Source: Bacteroidia bacterium (GTDB taxonomy: Bacteria; Bacteroidota; Bacteroidia; J057; JAIXKT01). Taken from it: 53,213 bases of DNA. How positions within the stretch are numbered: position 1 is the stretch's first letter; every line of letters begins with the position of its first letter. The stretch is taken from contig JAIXKT010000012.1 of NCBI GenBank assembly GCA_026932145.1, forward strand, positions 11,900 through 65,112, written 5' to 3'. Below, piece after piece: positions 28,907 through 36,340 of the stretch. A program made the position numbers and the translations under genes. The notes below the pieces were generated by a model, which was given only the letters and a program-made list of their open reading frames with translations, was not told where the DNA came from and ran no database searches.

Positions 28907-29773
28907 ATGAAAGATATACTTAGCTTACTGGTTTTTTCTTTGATTACAAACTTTATAATCGCTCAAAATACTATTCTTTGGTCTATTAATAAAGTAAACT
29001 CTGAAAAGGTAGCATATATTATAGGGACATTCCACCAAATGGGAAATTCCTTTATTGACGAAAAACCTCTAATTAAAGAACTGCTAAGTAAATGCGAACT
29101 TGCAATTTTTGAATCCGTTGAAGATAAAAACGAAAAAATAATAACTGTAATGCTTAATAGAACAGACGATTTTTCGTATAAGGAGTTTTTGTACAAGGAG
29201 GATATTGATTTCTTGGAAAACTATACTAAAAATTGGAAAGTCCCTTTAAGCAAACATAAGCCGGGAGAACTGATTGTAAAATTGCAACAAGAATATATAA
29301 AAGAAAGTTGTGGAACAATAAAGCCAACGGACACTTCATATCATATGGATGATTACCTTATGTCAATAGCTGAAAAACAAAATATCAAAGTATTGGGTTT
29401 AGAAACCTATTCCAACCAATTTGATGCAATTAATATTGTGAATGGAGAAGAATTAACGTGGAAAAAAACCAAAAACATCATTCATCAGGTAATCAATAAT
29501 TTTAAGGACGACAAAAATCAAAAGAAGATTTGCGCGTCAGCCAAAGCATATATGGAAATGAAATTTAATTACCAATTCAAAGTAAAATGCGCTGATAGTG
29601 ACGGAATATTATCAAAGAGAAATGAAAAATGGATACCAACAATTATAAACTCAATAGAACAAAATAATTCTGTATTTATTGCAGTTGGAATGCTTCACTT
29701 ATATGGAGAATGTGGTATTATTTCGCAATTAAAAAAAAACGGATATGAAGTAACGACCCTAAAGCTAAAATAA
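28907..29773 (+). CDS. TraB/GumN family protein
   Basis: 288 residues with an N-terminal signal peptide (about 1-19, hydrophobic, ending IIAQ). Family landmarks are YIIGTFHQMG with the GTxH motif at 40-43, a mid-region LGLETYSNQFDAI, RNEKWIPTI, and the C-terminal FIAVGMLHLYGECGI followed by a GYEV strand. TraB/GumN (PF01963) proteins are related to Tiki-type proteases and pheromone-shutdown proteins. The bacterial role is mostly unknown, though metal-dependent peptidase activity is plausible. The coding sequence is A-rich compared with the flanking pyc and htrA. It is bracketed by direct repeats and preceded by a transposase remnant, which suggests acquisition by transfer. Confidence 0.85.
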   Translation: MKDILSLLVFSLITNFIIAQNTILWSINKVNSEKVAYIIGTFHQMGNSFIDEKPLIKELLSKCELAIFESVEDKNEKIITVMLNRTDDFSYKEFLYKEDIDFLENYTKNWKVPLSKHKPGELIVKLQQEYIKESCGTIKPTDTSYHMDDYLMSIAEKQNIKVLGLETYSNQFDAINIVNGEELTWKKTKNIIHQVINNFKDDKNQKKICASAKAYMEMKFNYQFKVKCADSDGILSKRNEKWIPTIINSIEQNNSVFIAVGMLHLYGECGIISQLKKNGYEVTTLKLK

Positions 29774-29812
29774 AAGTGAGTCGAGATTATGAACAGAAAG
29801 ATTTTTCTAAGG

Positions 29813-29872
29813 AAACTACTAAAAAACACCATTGAAAATCAGATAGTTAATTTCATATAAACTTATTATTCA
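29813..29872 (+). repeat. Direct repeat, right copy, downstream of the TraB/GumN gene
   Basis: Second copy of the repeat at 28591-28649, same orientation, 1.2 kb away, with an identical 40-base core at 29828-29867. The small inverted repeat is degraded here (AACTACT against GATAGTT). No transposase coding follows it. Confidence 0.85.
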
Positions 29873-30024
29873 TGATTTCTAATACCAGATAACAAGGTGT
29901 ATTGCCAAAAGATGGGCTAACGTGCTTCGTAGAAATATTAGTGATAGGTTCACCTTTCGTTCTTCGGTTGAACTTTTGTGCTAAAAATCCCAGCTTTCGG
30001 TAATACCCGGCTCAAAATACATAG

Positions 30025-30032
30025 TATTTTTG
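30025..30032 (+). promoter_or_regulatory. Candidate htrA promoter -7 element (TATTTTTG)
   Basis: TAnnTTTG match 21 bases before the htrA ATG. The -33 element is not evident. Confidence 0.45.
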
Positions 30033-30053
30033 CAAAACTTAATTTGCTAACTT

Positions 30054-31493
30054 ATGAAATTCGGGTCTGGTCATATTTTGGTACGGTTACTTGGAAGCCT
30101 AATATTCGGGATGGCAGGGGCAGCTCTCTATCACATCTTTTTTGTAAAAACACAAAGCCCGTATTACATAGAAGTAGGCCATGAAAATTCAATGCAATAT
30201 GCTCGTTACGAGCAAAATACAGGAATTGAGTTTATTACGGCCTCTAATGTATCAACGCCTTCAGTTGTTTTTATCAAGACGTTATCTAATTCAAATACCC
30301 GAATACATGATGATTTTTGGGGATTTTGGGACTTTTTTGGGAATAGAGGTCCGGCCACAAACTCCGGCTCAGGTGTGATAGTATCCCAAGATGGCTACGT
30401 AATAACCAATAATCATGTTGTAGATAAAGCGGATAAAATTGAGGTCGTTTTAAACAGTAAACAAACATACATCGCAAAGGTTATCGGCACAGACCCTTCT
30501 ACGGATTTAGCACTTCTTAAAATAGAAGCTGTTAATTTAAAGCCAATTATCATGGCTGCTAATTCAGACTTACTGCAAATTGGAGAATGGGTTTTGGCAG
30601 TAGGAAATCCTTTTAACCTAACATCTACCGTAACAGCCGGAATCGTAAGTGCAAAGGGCAGAAATATCAATGTAGTAGCTGGGCAGTTTCCTATAGAATC
30701 ATTTATTCAAACAGATGCAGCCATTAATCCGGGAAATTCCGGCGGTGCTCTCGTAAACCTAAAAGGAGAATTGGTCGGTATTAATACCGCCATTGCCAGC
30801 AAAACCGGCTCTTTCAATGGATACGGCTTCGCAATACCAATCAATATTGTAAAAAAAGTGATTCGGGACTTGCGCGAGTACGGAGAAGTCCAACGGGCTT
30901 TTGCCGGATTAGAAGTAATTGATATTGATGCAGATATTGCTAAAAAGATTGGAGATAATACTTTCTTGGGAGTTTTGATCAGTGAGGTTTTTTCAGATGG
31001 CGCAGCAGCACAAGCCGGCCTAAAGGCCGGAGACGTTATCCTGAAAGTTGATAACGTAGAAACAAACTCCAAAGCAATGTTTCTTGAACGTCTTTCTTAC
31101 TATCGCCCCGGCGAAAAAATAAAACTGTTCGTTAAACGAAAAGCCGGAACTACTGAATTTACTTTAACACTGACCAACAAAGAGGGTACTATCGGAGTTC
31201 TCAAAAACGAAACGATTACCTCCAATTCATTGGGTGCAGATTTTACCCCACTCTCCAAAGTTGAAAAACAAAAAATGGGCGTCGCCTATGGATATCGAAT
31301 CAGCAACCTAAAAAGTGGAAAAATAGCCAGTATGGGGCTACCGGAAGGGTTCGTAATCCTATCCATAAATCAAGTAAGACCTTCTACAATTGAAGAATTG
31401 ATAGGCTTGTTAGAAAGCTCCCGCGGTAGGCTGACCATCGAAGGAATGCACCCCAATGGCAGTAAGGGAACTTATTCTTTCTTCATGTATTAA
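30054..31493 (+). CDS. htrA: Trypsin-like serine protease HtrA/DegP with PDZ domains
   Basis: Periplasmic quality-control protease. The 479-residue product has an uncleaved-anchor-like N-terminal hydrophobic segment (about 9-30). A complete catalytic triad follows: His121 (VITNNHVVD), Asp151 (STDLALLKI) and Ser229 (INPGNSGGALVN). The first PDZ domain is recognisable by AAAQAGLKAGDVILKVDNV. A shorter second PDZ-like region (about 400-479) contains GLPEGFVILSINQVRPST. A segment rich in Phe, Trp and Asp (86-98) is the usual flexible LA loop. It is the first gene of a plus-strand run with the TPR protein, HD hydrolase and folK. Confidence 0.95.
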   Translation: MKFGSGHILVRLLGSLIFGMAGAALYHIFFVKTQSPYYIEVGHENSMQYARYEQNTGIEFITASNVSTPSVVFIKTLSNSNTRIHDDFWGFWDFFGNRGPATNSGSGVIVSQDGYVITNNHVVDKADKIEVVLNSKQTYIAKVIGTDPSTDLALLKIEAVNLKPIIMAANSDLLQIGEWVLAVGNPFNLTSTVTAGIVSAKGRNINVVAGQFPIESFIQTDAAINPGNSGGALVNLKGELVGINTAIASKTGSFNGYGFAIPINIVKKVIRDLREYGEVQRAFAGLEVIDIDADIAKKIGDNTFLGVLISEVFSDGAAAQAGLKAGDVILKVDNVETNSKAMFLERLSYYRPGEKIKLFVKRKAGTTEFTLTLTNKEGTIGVLKNETITSNSLGADFTPLSKVEKQKMGVAYGYRISNLKSGKIASMGLPEGFVILSINQVRPSTIEELIGLLESSRGRLTIEGMHPNGSKGTYSFFMY

Positions 31494-31525
31494 TTGCCGC
31501 ATTAGATTTTTACAGCTAAAATATA

Positions 31526-32758
31526 ATGATTCAGAAAATGATAGACTTTATCAAACGAACTAACTTTTTCTGGATTATGGTATTGTGGCTCTTTATCAAG
31601 TTTGATATACTGGCTCAAAACTTTTATACAGAAGATAACTTACTCAGGGATAGCACTTTTCAGCATAAAACAGCCGCTATCTTAAATCAAATATACGGGT
31701 TTCAATTTGCCAATGCCCAAAAGTTATTAGTGGATCTAAAAAGGCAGTATCCGGAACATCCTGCGGTGCCTTTTTTGTATGGCTTAATGTATTTTTGGAT
31801 TATAGACACTTATCATCCGGATAAGAGCCGAGATGCACTTTTTTTGAGCTATATGGATACCGTTTTGGCACTAACGACAAAAATGAAACAGCCGCCTAAA
31901 ACTGTAAACGTAGAGCGTGCTTTTTTTGAATTTTCAGCATTGGCTTTTAAAGCACGATTATATGCGCTTCGAGACCAATACATGAAAGCTATTAATCTGT
32001 GTATTAAATCATTACCGGCTTTTCAAACTGGACTCAAATATAAAAAATACAGCCCTGAGTTTTTGTTTTCCAGTGGGATGTATCTTTACTATGTAAAATG
32101 GTATGGAGAAACCAAGCCCATTACACGGCCATTTTTATCCCTCTTTCCACCTGGAAATAAAGAACTTGGTATCCAAGAAATGGAAAAATGCGTATCTGAT
32201 AACAATCTGGCATCCGCAGAATCAGCCGTTTTCTTGATGTTTATCTACCTTGATGAAAAAAAATATACGGATGCGCTCAGGCACGGGGAGCATTTAAGTA
32301 ATCTTTTTCCATACAACACTTTCATTGCGCTGCTATATGGAAAATCCTTATTGATGGCTGGCGAATATTCAAAAGCTGTCGCGCTTTTTTCAAAGGCTCG
32401 CATAGCCTTTGAAAAGACGGTTAATTGCTACACAACCCTTATTCCCATTTCTAAAAACCTTTGGACAAGCCAAGTCATGCAAAAAATGCTCTATTACGGT
32501 GCTATCTCCATTTATAAACAAGAAAACGACTATACCGAAGCCTTAGATTGGCTGGAAAAGTCGGCTAAAATAACCGAAATGCTTAAAAATGGTGAAAATG
32601 GCATGAACGCACTTATCGCCTTCCAAAAAGGTATTTGTTACGAACAATTACAGAAAAAGACGGAAGCAATTCAACACTATCGTTTGGCATTAGCTGCAGA
32701 TAATAATGCAGAAATAAAAAAACAGGCTGAATCAGCTATACAAAGATTAGAAAAGTAA
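31526..32758 (+). CDS. Secreted TPR-repeat protein
   Basis: 410 residues. The N-terminal hydrophobic stretch ending ILAQNFYTED fits a signal peptide. The rest is alpha-helical with TPR-like repeats: AKALVDLKRQYPEHP-type near 60-80, KYTDALRHGEHLSNLFPYNT, GEYSKAVALFSKARIAFEK, DYTEALDWLEKSAKI, and QKKTEAIQHYRLALAADNN at the C-terminus. Probably a periplasmic scaffold. No enzymatic motif or named family recognised. It begins 32 bases after htrA and ends 14 before the HD gene, so it is part of that transcript. Confidence 0.8.
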   Translation: MIQKMIDFIKRTNFFWIMVLWLFIKFDILAQNFYTEDNLLRDSTFQHKTAAILNQIYGFQFANAQKLLVDLKRQYPEHPAVPFLYGLMYFWIIDTYHPDKSRDALFLSYMDTVLALTTKMKQPPKTVNVERAFFEFSALAFKARLYALRDQYMKAINLCIKSLPAFQTGLKYKKYSPEFLFSSGMYLYYVKWYGETKPITRPFLSLFPPGNKELGIQEMEKCVSDNNLASAESAVFLMFIYLDEKKYTDALRHGEHLSNLFPYNTFIALLYGKSLLMAGEYSKAVALFSKARIAFEKTVNCYTTLIPISKNLWTSQVMQKMLYYGAISIYKQENDYTEALDWLEKSAKITEMLKNGENGMNALIAFQKGICYEQLQKKTEAIQHYRLALAADNNAEIKKQAESAIQRLEK

Positions 32759-32772
32759 AACAAATTAAGCCC

Positions 32773-33210
32773 ATGAATCTGAACGAGTTGTTAGAAAAAG
32801 CAATTTTATTGGCGGTTAAAAATCATGCCGGCCAAATTGACCGTTTCGGTGCTCCCTACATCTTACACCCATTGCGGGTAATGATTTCCGGAAATTGTAT
32901 GGAAACTAAAATCGTGGGAGTTCTACATGATTTGTTAGAAGATACTGCCGTTACGGCAGAAATGCTATTAGAGCAAGGGTTCCCCCCCAATATCGTAACG
33001 GCAGTTGTAGCCCTGACCAAACAAAAAAATGAACATTACGAAGCCTTTGTAGAACGAACCCTACAAAACCCATTAGCCCGAAAAGTAAAACTAAATGACC
33101 TGTATGACAACCTTAACTTACTTCGGCTAAAAGAACTCAATGAAACCGACTTAGCAAGGCTAAACCGCTACCTAAAAGCTATCCAAAAAATTCAGCAATT
33201 AGAAAATTAA
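32773..33210 (+). CDS. Small HD-domain phosphohydrolase (SpoT/MESH1-like)
   Basis: 145 residues. It matches the hydrolase half of RelA/SpoT proteins: AVKNHAGQIDRFGAPYILHPLRV (split as His18 and His32 ligands), HD motif LHDLLEDT (51-58), and the third ligand region KVKLNDLYDNLNLL. Small single-domain hydrolases of this kind can degrade (p)ppGpp or related nucleotides. Which substrate is used here is not clear. No synthetase or TGS domain. Its stop codon is one base before the folK ATG. Confidence 0.82.
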   Translation: MNLNELLEKAILLAVKNHAGQIDRFGAPYILHPLRVMISGNCMETKIVGVLHDLLEDTAVTAEMLLEQGFPPNIVTAVVALTKQKNEHYEAFVERTLQNPLARKVKLNDLYDNLNLLRLKELNETDLARLNRYLKAIQKIQQLEN

Positions 33211-33211
33211 G

Positions 33212-33712
33212 ATGCAAGGTTTTCTGGGAATAGGAAGCAACATCGGAGATAGACTTGATTATCTCAAAAAAGCTATTCAAGAAATACAAAATTCTGATAT
33301 ACAAATAATTAAATGTTCTTCTGTATATGAAACTTCGCCTTGGGGTTATACTCAGCAGCCAAATTTTTACAACTGCGTTATAGAAATCAAAACGAACAAA
33401 ATAGCTGTTGGTGAATTATTAACTATTTGCCAAGCTATTGAGAATGAATTTCTAAGAAAAAGAATTTTTCATTATGGGCCACGAACGCTTGATATTGATA
33501 TTTTGAGTGTGGGCATCATACAGATTCAGACACCGGAATTAATTATTCCGCATCCTAAAATTTCTGAACGGCTATTTGTCTTGAATCCTTGGGCAGAGAT
33601 TGCTCCCGACTTTTTACTTCCAAATAGCACCCAAACCATTCAAGAACTCCTCCAGCAGCTACCGGAAGAAACAATGCCCATAATATCTACATTAGAATTA
33701 AAACAGCACTAA
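33212..33712 (+). CDS. folK: 2-amino-4-hydroxy-6-hydroxymethyldihydropteridine pyrophosphokinase
   Basis: Transfers pyrophosphate from ATP to the pterin in folate synthesis. The 166 residues are typical. Motifs are GIGSNIGDRLDYL (6-18), SSVYETSPWGY (36-46), the signature GPRTLDIDIL (89-98) with metal-binding Asp residues, and IPHPKISERLFVLNPWAEI. Last gene of the htrA run; no clear terminator follows. Confidence 0.95.
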   Translation: MQGFLGIGSNIGDRLDYLKKAIQEIQNSDIQIIKCSSVYETSPWGYTQQPNFYNCVIEIKTNKIAVGELLTICQAIENEFLRKRIFHYGPRTLDIDILSVGIIQIQTPELIIPHPKISERLFVLNPWAEIAPDFLLPNSTQTIQELLQQLPEETMPIISTLELKQH

Positions 33713-33856
33713 CAAATAATGCTTAAAAATTGTGAGACCCAAATAGCACTGTGTTCCAAACAATGAATTGGTTTAATCTTTAAGATTTCGCTTTTTATCA
33801 GCCTTTTATTCTGTTTTTTGAATAAGCACAACAAGTTCATTTTGAGTAATTTATCA

Positions 33857-34750
33857 CTATCTCAATCGTTTTCCATTATTAAAAATCCAATAAATATTTC
33901 CGAAAATAGAAATAGGGACACCTGAATGTTTGGTTATATCATATACTGGCGGGTCAAAAATGCTGTATAAACCCAGTGAATAATGAAAATGCGCTTTGGC
34001 ATGTGTCCATGAAAGTGCTGCTAATCCAAGTCTTTTTGCTCCGCCCTCAAATCCGCCTAATGCGGTGCTGAGTACGAGGCAGTTTTTTTTGTTCAGCACA
34101 TAATTGAATTCGGTAGCTCCTGCATACCATTTCAGTTTTGCCCCAAAATCAATTGGCAAGACTAAGCCTCCAACTCCATTTCTGCCGATAACGGCACCGG
34201 CGGCTATTCCCCAATAGCCTAAATGAATTACCGAAGCACTTGACCGAACGGAAAAAGTGAGTTTACGTGATAGCGGAAAACTTAAATACAGTTTGGCATA
34301 ATAATCTGTTCCATAAAGCACGCCAATAGAACCTACACCTAATGCACCTCCCTGTAATAAAAGCCCCGTAGCTATTGCTATCGGAAAAACACCGGCACAA
34401 GCACCGCCCTCAATGGCAGAAGCAAAAAATCTTTTATCAATGAGTTTATATTTCAATGAGAAGTTAGGTGCTACGAAGAAGAGCGGTAAATATGTTGAAA
34501 ACTCTAATTTGTTGTTAAAAGCGAAACTGCTTCTGCCTATAATATTCAATCGTATTTCGTGGCGCTGTAATGTATAAGCATTTCCAAATTCAGGGGTGCG
34601 GTGGTCTTCCCACCCGATGTGCATTATCCTGAATTTCCCATTTTTAGAAATTGTATCACCCAAAAATTCATTGGCAAAAACTTTTTTCTGGGATATAAAA
34701 AAAATACAGCTAAAAATCAATAAGCGTACCATTGTTATTTGGATATTCAT
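33857..34750 (-). CDS. Putative outer-membrane or secreted protein of unknown function
   Basis: 297 residues. The N-terminal hydrophobic segment (about 5-26, ending VFAN) looks like a signal peptide. The remainder alternates Gly and aromatic-rich strands (for example YAKLYLSFPLSRKLTFSVRS and HFHYSLGLYSIF), as expected for a small beta-barrel, and ends IYWIFNNGKRLR. I do not recognise the family. It is transcribed alone, toward folK, and its upstream side is insulated by the strong hairpin at 34874-34921. Confidence 0.75.
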   Translation of the reverse strand: MNIQITMVRLLIFSCIFFISQKKVFANEFLGDTISKNGKFRIMHIGWEDHRTPEFGNAYTLQRHEIRLNIIGRSSFAFNNKLEFSTYLPLFFVAPNFSLKYKLIDKRFFASAIEGGACAGVFPIAIATGLLLQGGALGVGSIGVLYGTDYYAKLYLSFPLSRKLTFSVRSSASVIHLGYWGIAAGAVIGRNGVGGLVLPIDFGAKLKWYAGATEFNYVLNKKNCLVLSTALGGFEGGAKRLGLAALSWTHAKAHFHYSLGLYSIFDPPVYDITKHSGVPISIFGNIYWIFNNGKRLR

Positions 34751-34873
34751 ATTTTATTGTTTTGATTAATGGCTTAACAAGTTTCCCCTAAAAAGAGAAC
34801 GGCTTTTGATTTAGTAGTTCTTTTCAAGATACACAAATATTTTCATAGTTAGGGTATTGTTAGTCAGGAAAGC

Positions 34874-34921
34874 TATACAAAAACAGCCTCATAAGTCTAA
34901 TTATGAGGCTGTTTTTGTATT
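34874..34921. terminator. Strong bidirectional terminator hairpin
   Basis: A perfect 21-bp stem (34874-34894 with 34901-34921) and a six-base loop. The core is CAGCCTCATAA / TTATGAGGCTG flanked by A5 and T5 runs, so it can terminate in both directions. It sits 35 bases past the stop of the DUF4412-like gene. Confidence 0.9.
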
Positions 34922-34956
34922 ATTTTAAAATAATTTTTAGAATCTTTTTTGCCAAA

Positions 34957-35661
34957 TTAATCATCGCCGCCGCCGTATCCCTGCATCATTTTGGATGGGT
35001 CAAATTCTGAAACTTTATAGTTTTCGGGAACTTTAAATTCGGCATCATTTAGGTTTTCTTCTACTATTGAGAGTGCTGTCATCGTTACCGTCATTCCTTC
35101 CTTTGTGGTCATGATTTTGAGGGGAAATCCGTTTATTCCTTTACGGCCAAGTTTAGGCATCATAAAAGCGTCTTTTTTGTCATTATTAGCTAATTGTATG
35201 TCTTCGCATACCCACATCCACTCTACTTCGGGAGTTTTTGAGCCGTTATTAACCTCTACTTTATATTTTTGGCATTTTTTACCGGCTATGGTAATTACTT
35301 CGTTTAGTTTAATGGTTTTGACTGCTGAATCTGGTAGTTCTTTTTGTTTTTGGTCTGCTTTATTTAATACTTTTTGGGCACTTTTTTTCTGGTCATTAAC
35401 CAAATATACGGTTCCGGTTTTATCTACCATTACGTCTCCAAACATATTTGCCATCATTCCGCCTTCCATACGCATACGCATTTCGCCGCTATTTCTGAGC
35501 TTAAATATGTATTTATTGGGCATCATTCCGGCGTACATATTAACGTTTTCGCCAGTTATTTTGACATCAAATGTAACTGTACCTTGAAATGTCTTTTGGG
35601 CAAAGGCGTAATTTGAAAGTAATAATACTAAAGCAAAAACAAATTGAATATTCTTTTTCAT
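34957..35661 (-). CDS. DUF4412-like secreted protein
   Basis: 234 residues with a clear signal peptide (MKKNIQFVFALVLLLSNYAF, cut after AQ). It resembles DUF4412-type Bacteroidota proteins: a beta-rich body starting FQGTVTFDVKI, a Met-rich segment (MRMRMEGGMMANMFGDVMVD), a central IAGKKCQKYKVEV strand, and a VEENLNDAEFKVPENYKVSEFD end before a Gly-rich tail. The function is unknown. The Met-rich stretch could bind metal, but that is speculation. A near-consensus -7 element (TATCTTTA, 35676-35683) lies 14 bases before the ATG, and the strong hairpin follows the stop. Confidence 0.75.
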   Translation of the reverse strand: MKKNIQFVFALVLLLSNYAFAQKTFQGTVTFDVKITGENVNMYAGMMPNKYIFKLRNSGEMRMRMEGGMMANMFGDVMVDKTGTVYLVNDQKKSAQKVLNKADQKQKELPDSAVKTIKLNEVITIAGKKCQKYKVEVNNGSKTPEVEWMWVCEDIQLANNDKKDAFMMPKLGRKGINGFPLKIMTTKEGMTVTMTALSIVEENLNDAEFKVPENYKVSEFDPSKMMQGYGGGDD

Positions 35662-35705
35662 TTAGATGCTTAAAATAAAGATAAAAGTCTTTAAATATAC
35701 TCTTG

Positions 35706-35789
35706 TACCCGAGATCGGAGTCGAACCGATACACCATCACTGGCGGTAGATTTTGAGTCTACTGCGTCTACCAATTTCGCCACCCGGGC
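35706..35789 (-). tRNA. tRNA-Leu (anticodon CAA)
   Basis: 84 nucleotides folding into a class II tRNA. The acceptor GCCCGGG pairs with CTCGGGT using two G-U pairs. The D-loop is TGGCGAAATTGGTAGACGCA. The anticodon stem GTAGA/TCTAC encloses loop CTCAAAA, giving CAA. There is a long variable arm, and T-loop GGTTCGACTCC. The CCA end is not encoded as such. It lies five bases after hscB and is probably cut from a shared transcript. Confidence 0.93.
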
Positions 35790-35794
35790 AGCAA

Positions 35795-36295
35795 TCAGGG
35801 GGCAAAGGTAGAAAGTTTTTCTTGCGTACGCAAAAAATATTTGACCTCTGCTATTTTTTTTGCCGCTAAAATATTTTCTTCCGGTGCGTTCATCGCTAAA
35901 TGTTTCACTATCCCATCTATTATTTGGTTTATTTTAGCCTGAATTTGATATTTTAGTGCTTCAATTTTCTGGGTATCAGCAGTTTGCAAGGCATCTTCTA
36001 TTTCCATATTTAATTCAATAGAGGCCGTTAAAACGTTTTTTTCAATGGGTAGGTTAATGTCTTGACCGCGCAGGGTTAGGATATATTTTGCTCTTGAAAT
36101 AGGATTTTTTAAGGTTTGGTAAGCCGTATTAAGCAATGCGGTTGAAAGTCTTGCTTTTTCACGGGAGTCCGCTGTATTTAAGTCCGGGTGGGTTTCTCTC
36201 GAACATTTTAAATATGATTGGCGCAATTCTTCGTCAGAAATATCCATTGAAACAGCTATTCCTAAGATGGAAAAGTAATTATCTGCTGTATCCAT
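35795..36295 (-). CDS. hscB: Fe-S cluster co-chaperone HscB (Hsc20)
   Basis: J-domain protein that delivers the IscU scaffold to HscA. The 166-residue product has an N-terminal J-domain beginning NYFSILGI, with the HPD tripeptide at 36-38 (RETHPDLN), and LLNTAYQTLKNPISRAKYIL, the typical Hsc20 J-domain end. A C-terminal three-helix bundle binds the scaffold. No isc or hsc partner genes are in the window. It has its own promoter (36306-36313) rather than reading from yidC, although the stop of yidC is only 45 bases downstream on the template. Confidence 0.88.
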   Translation of the reverse strand: MDTADNYFSILGIAVSMDISDEELRQSYLKCSRETHPDLNTADSREKARLSTALLNTAYQTLKNPISRAKYILTLRGQDINLPIEKNVLTASIELNMEIEDALQTADTQKIEALKYQIQAKINQIIDGIVKHLAMNAPEENILAAKKIAEVKYFLRTQEKLSTFAP

Positions 36296-36305
36296 AATTA
36301 AGTAC

Positions 36306-36313
36306 CAAAGGTA
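36306..36313 (-). promoter_or_regulatory. Promoter -7 element of hscB (TACCTTTG)
   Basis: Exact TAnnTTTG match on the minus strand ten bases before the hscB ATG. TTG (36334-36336) lies 20 bases upstream, which is good -33 spacing. It overlaps the spacer after the yidC end. Confidence 0.65.
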
Positions 36314-36340
36314 GCGTGATGCCGCTATAAAAGCAATTGT

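Larger units (their letters stand above)
29774..30053. other. 280-bp spacer between the TraB/GumN gene and htrA
   Basis: Holds the right copy of the direct repeat and the candidate htrA promoter. No coding frame or RNA gene was recognised in the remaining 180 bases. Confidence 0.5.

Noticed and set aside
28533-29900. CRISPR-like repeat pair around the TraB/GumN gene
   Set aside because: Only two copies 1.2 kb apart with a gene between them; no regular spacers and no cas genes.
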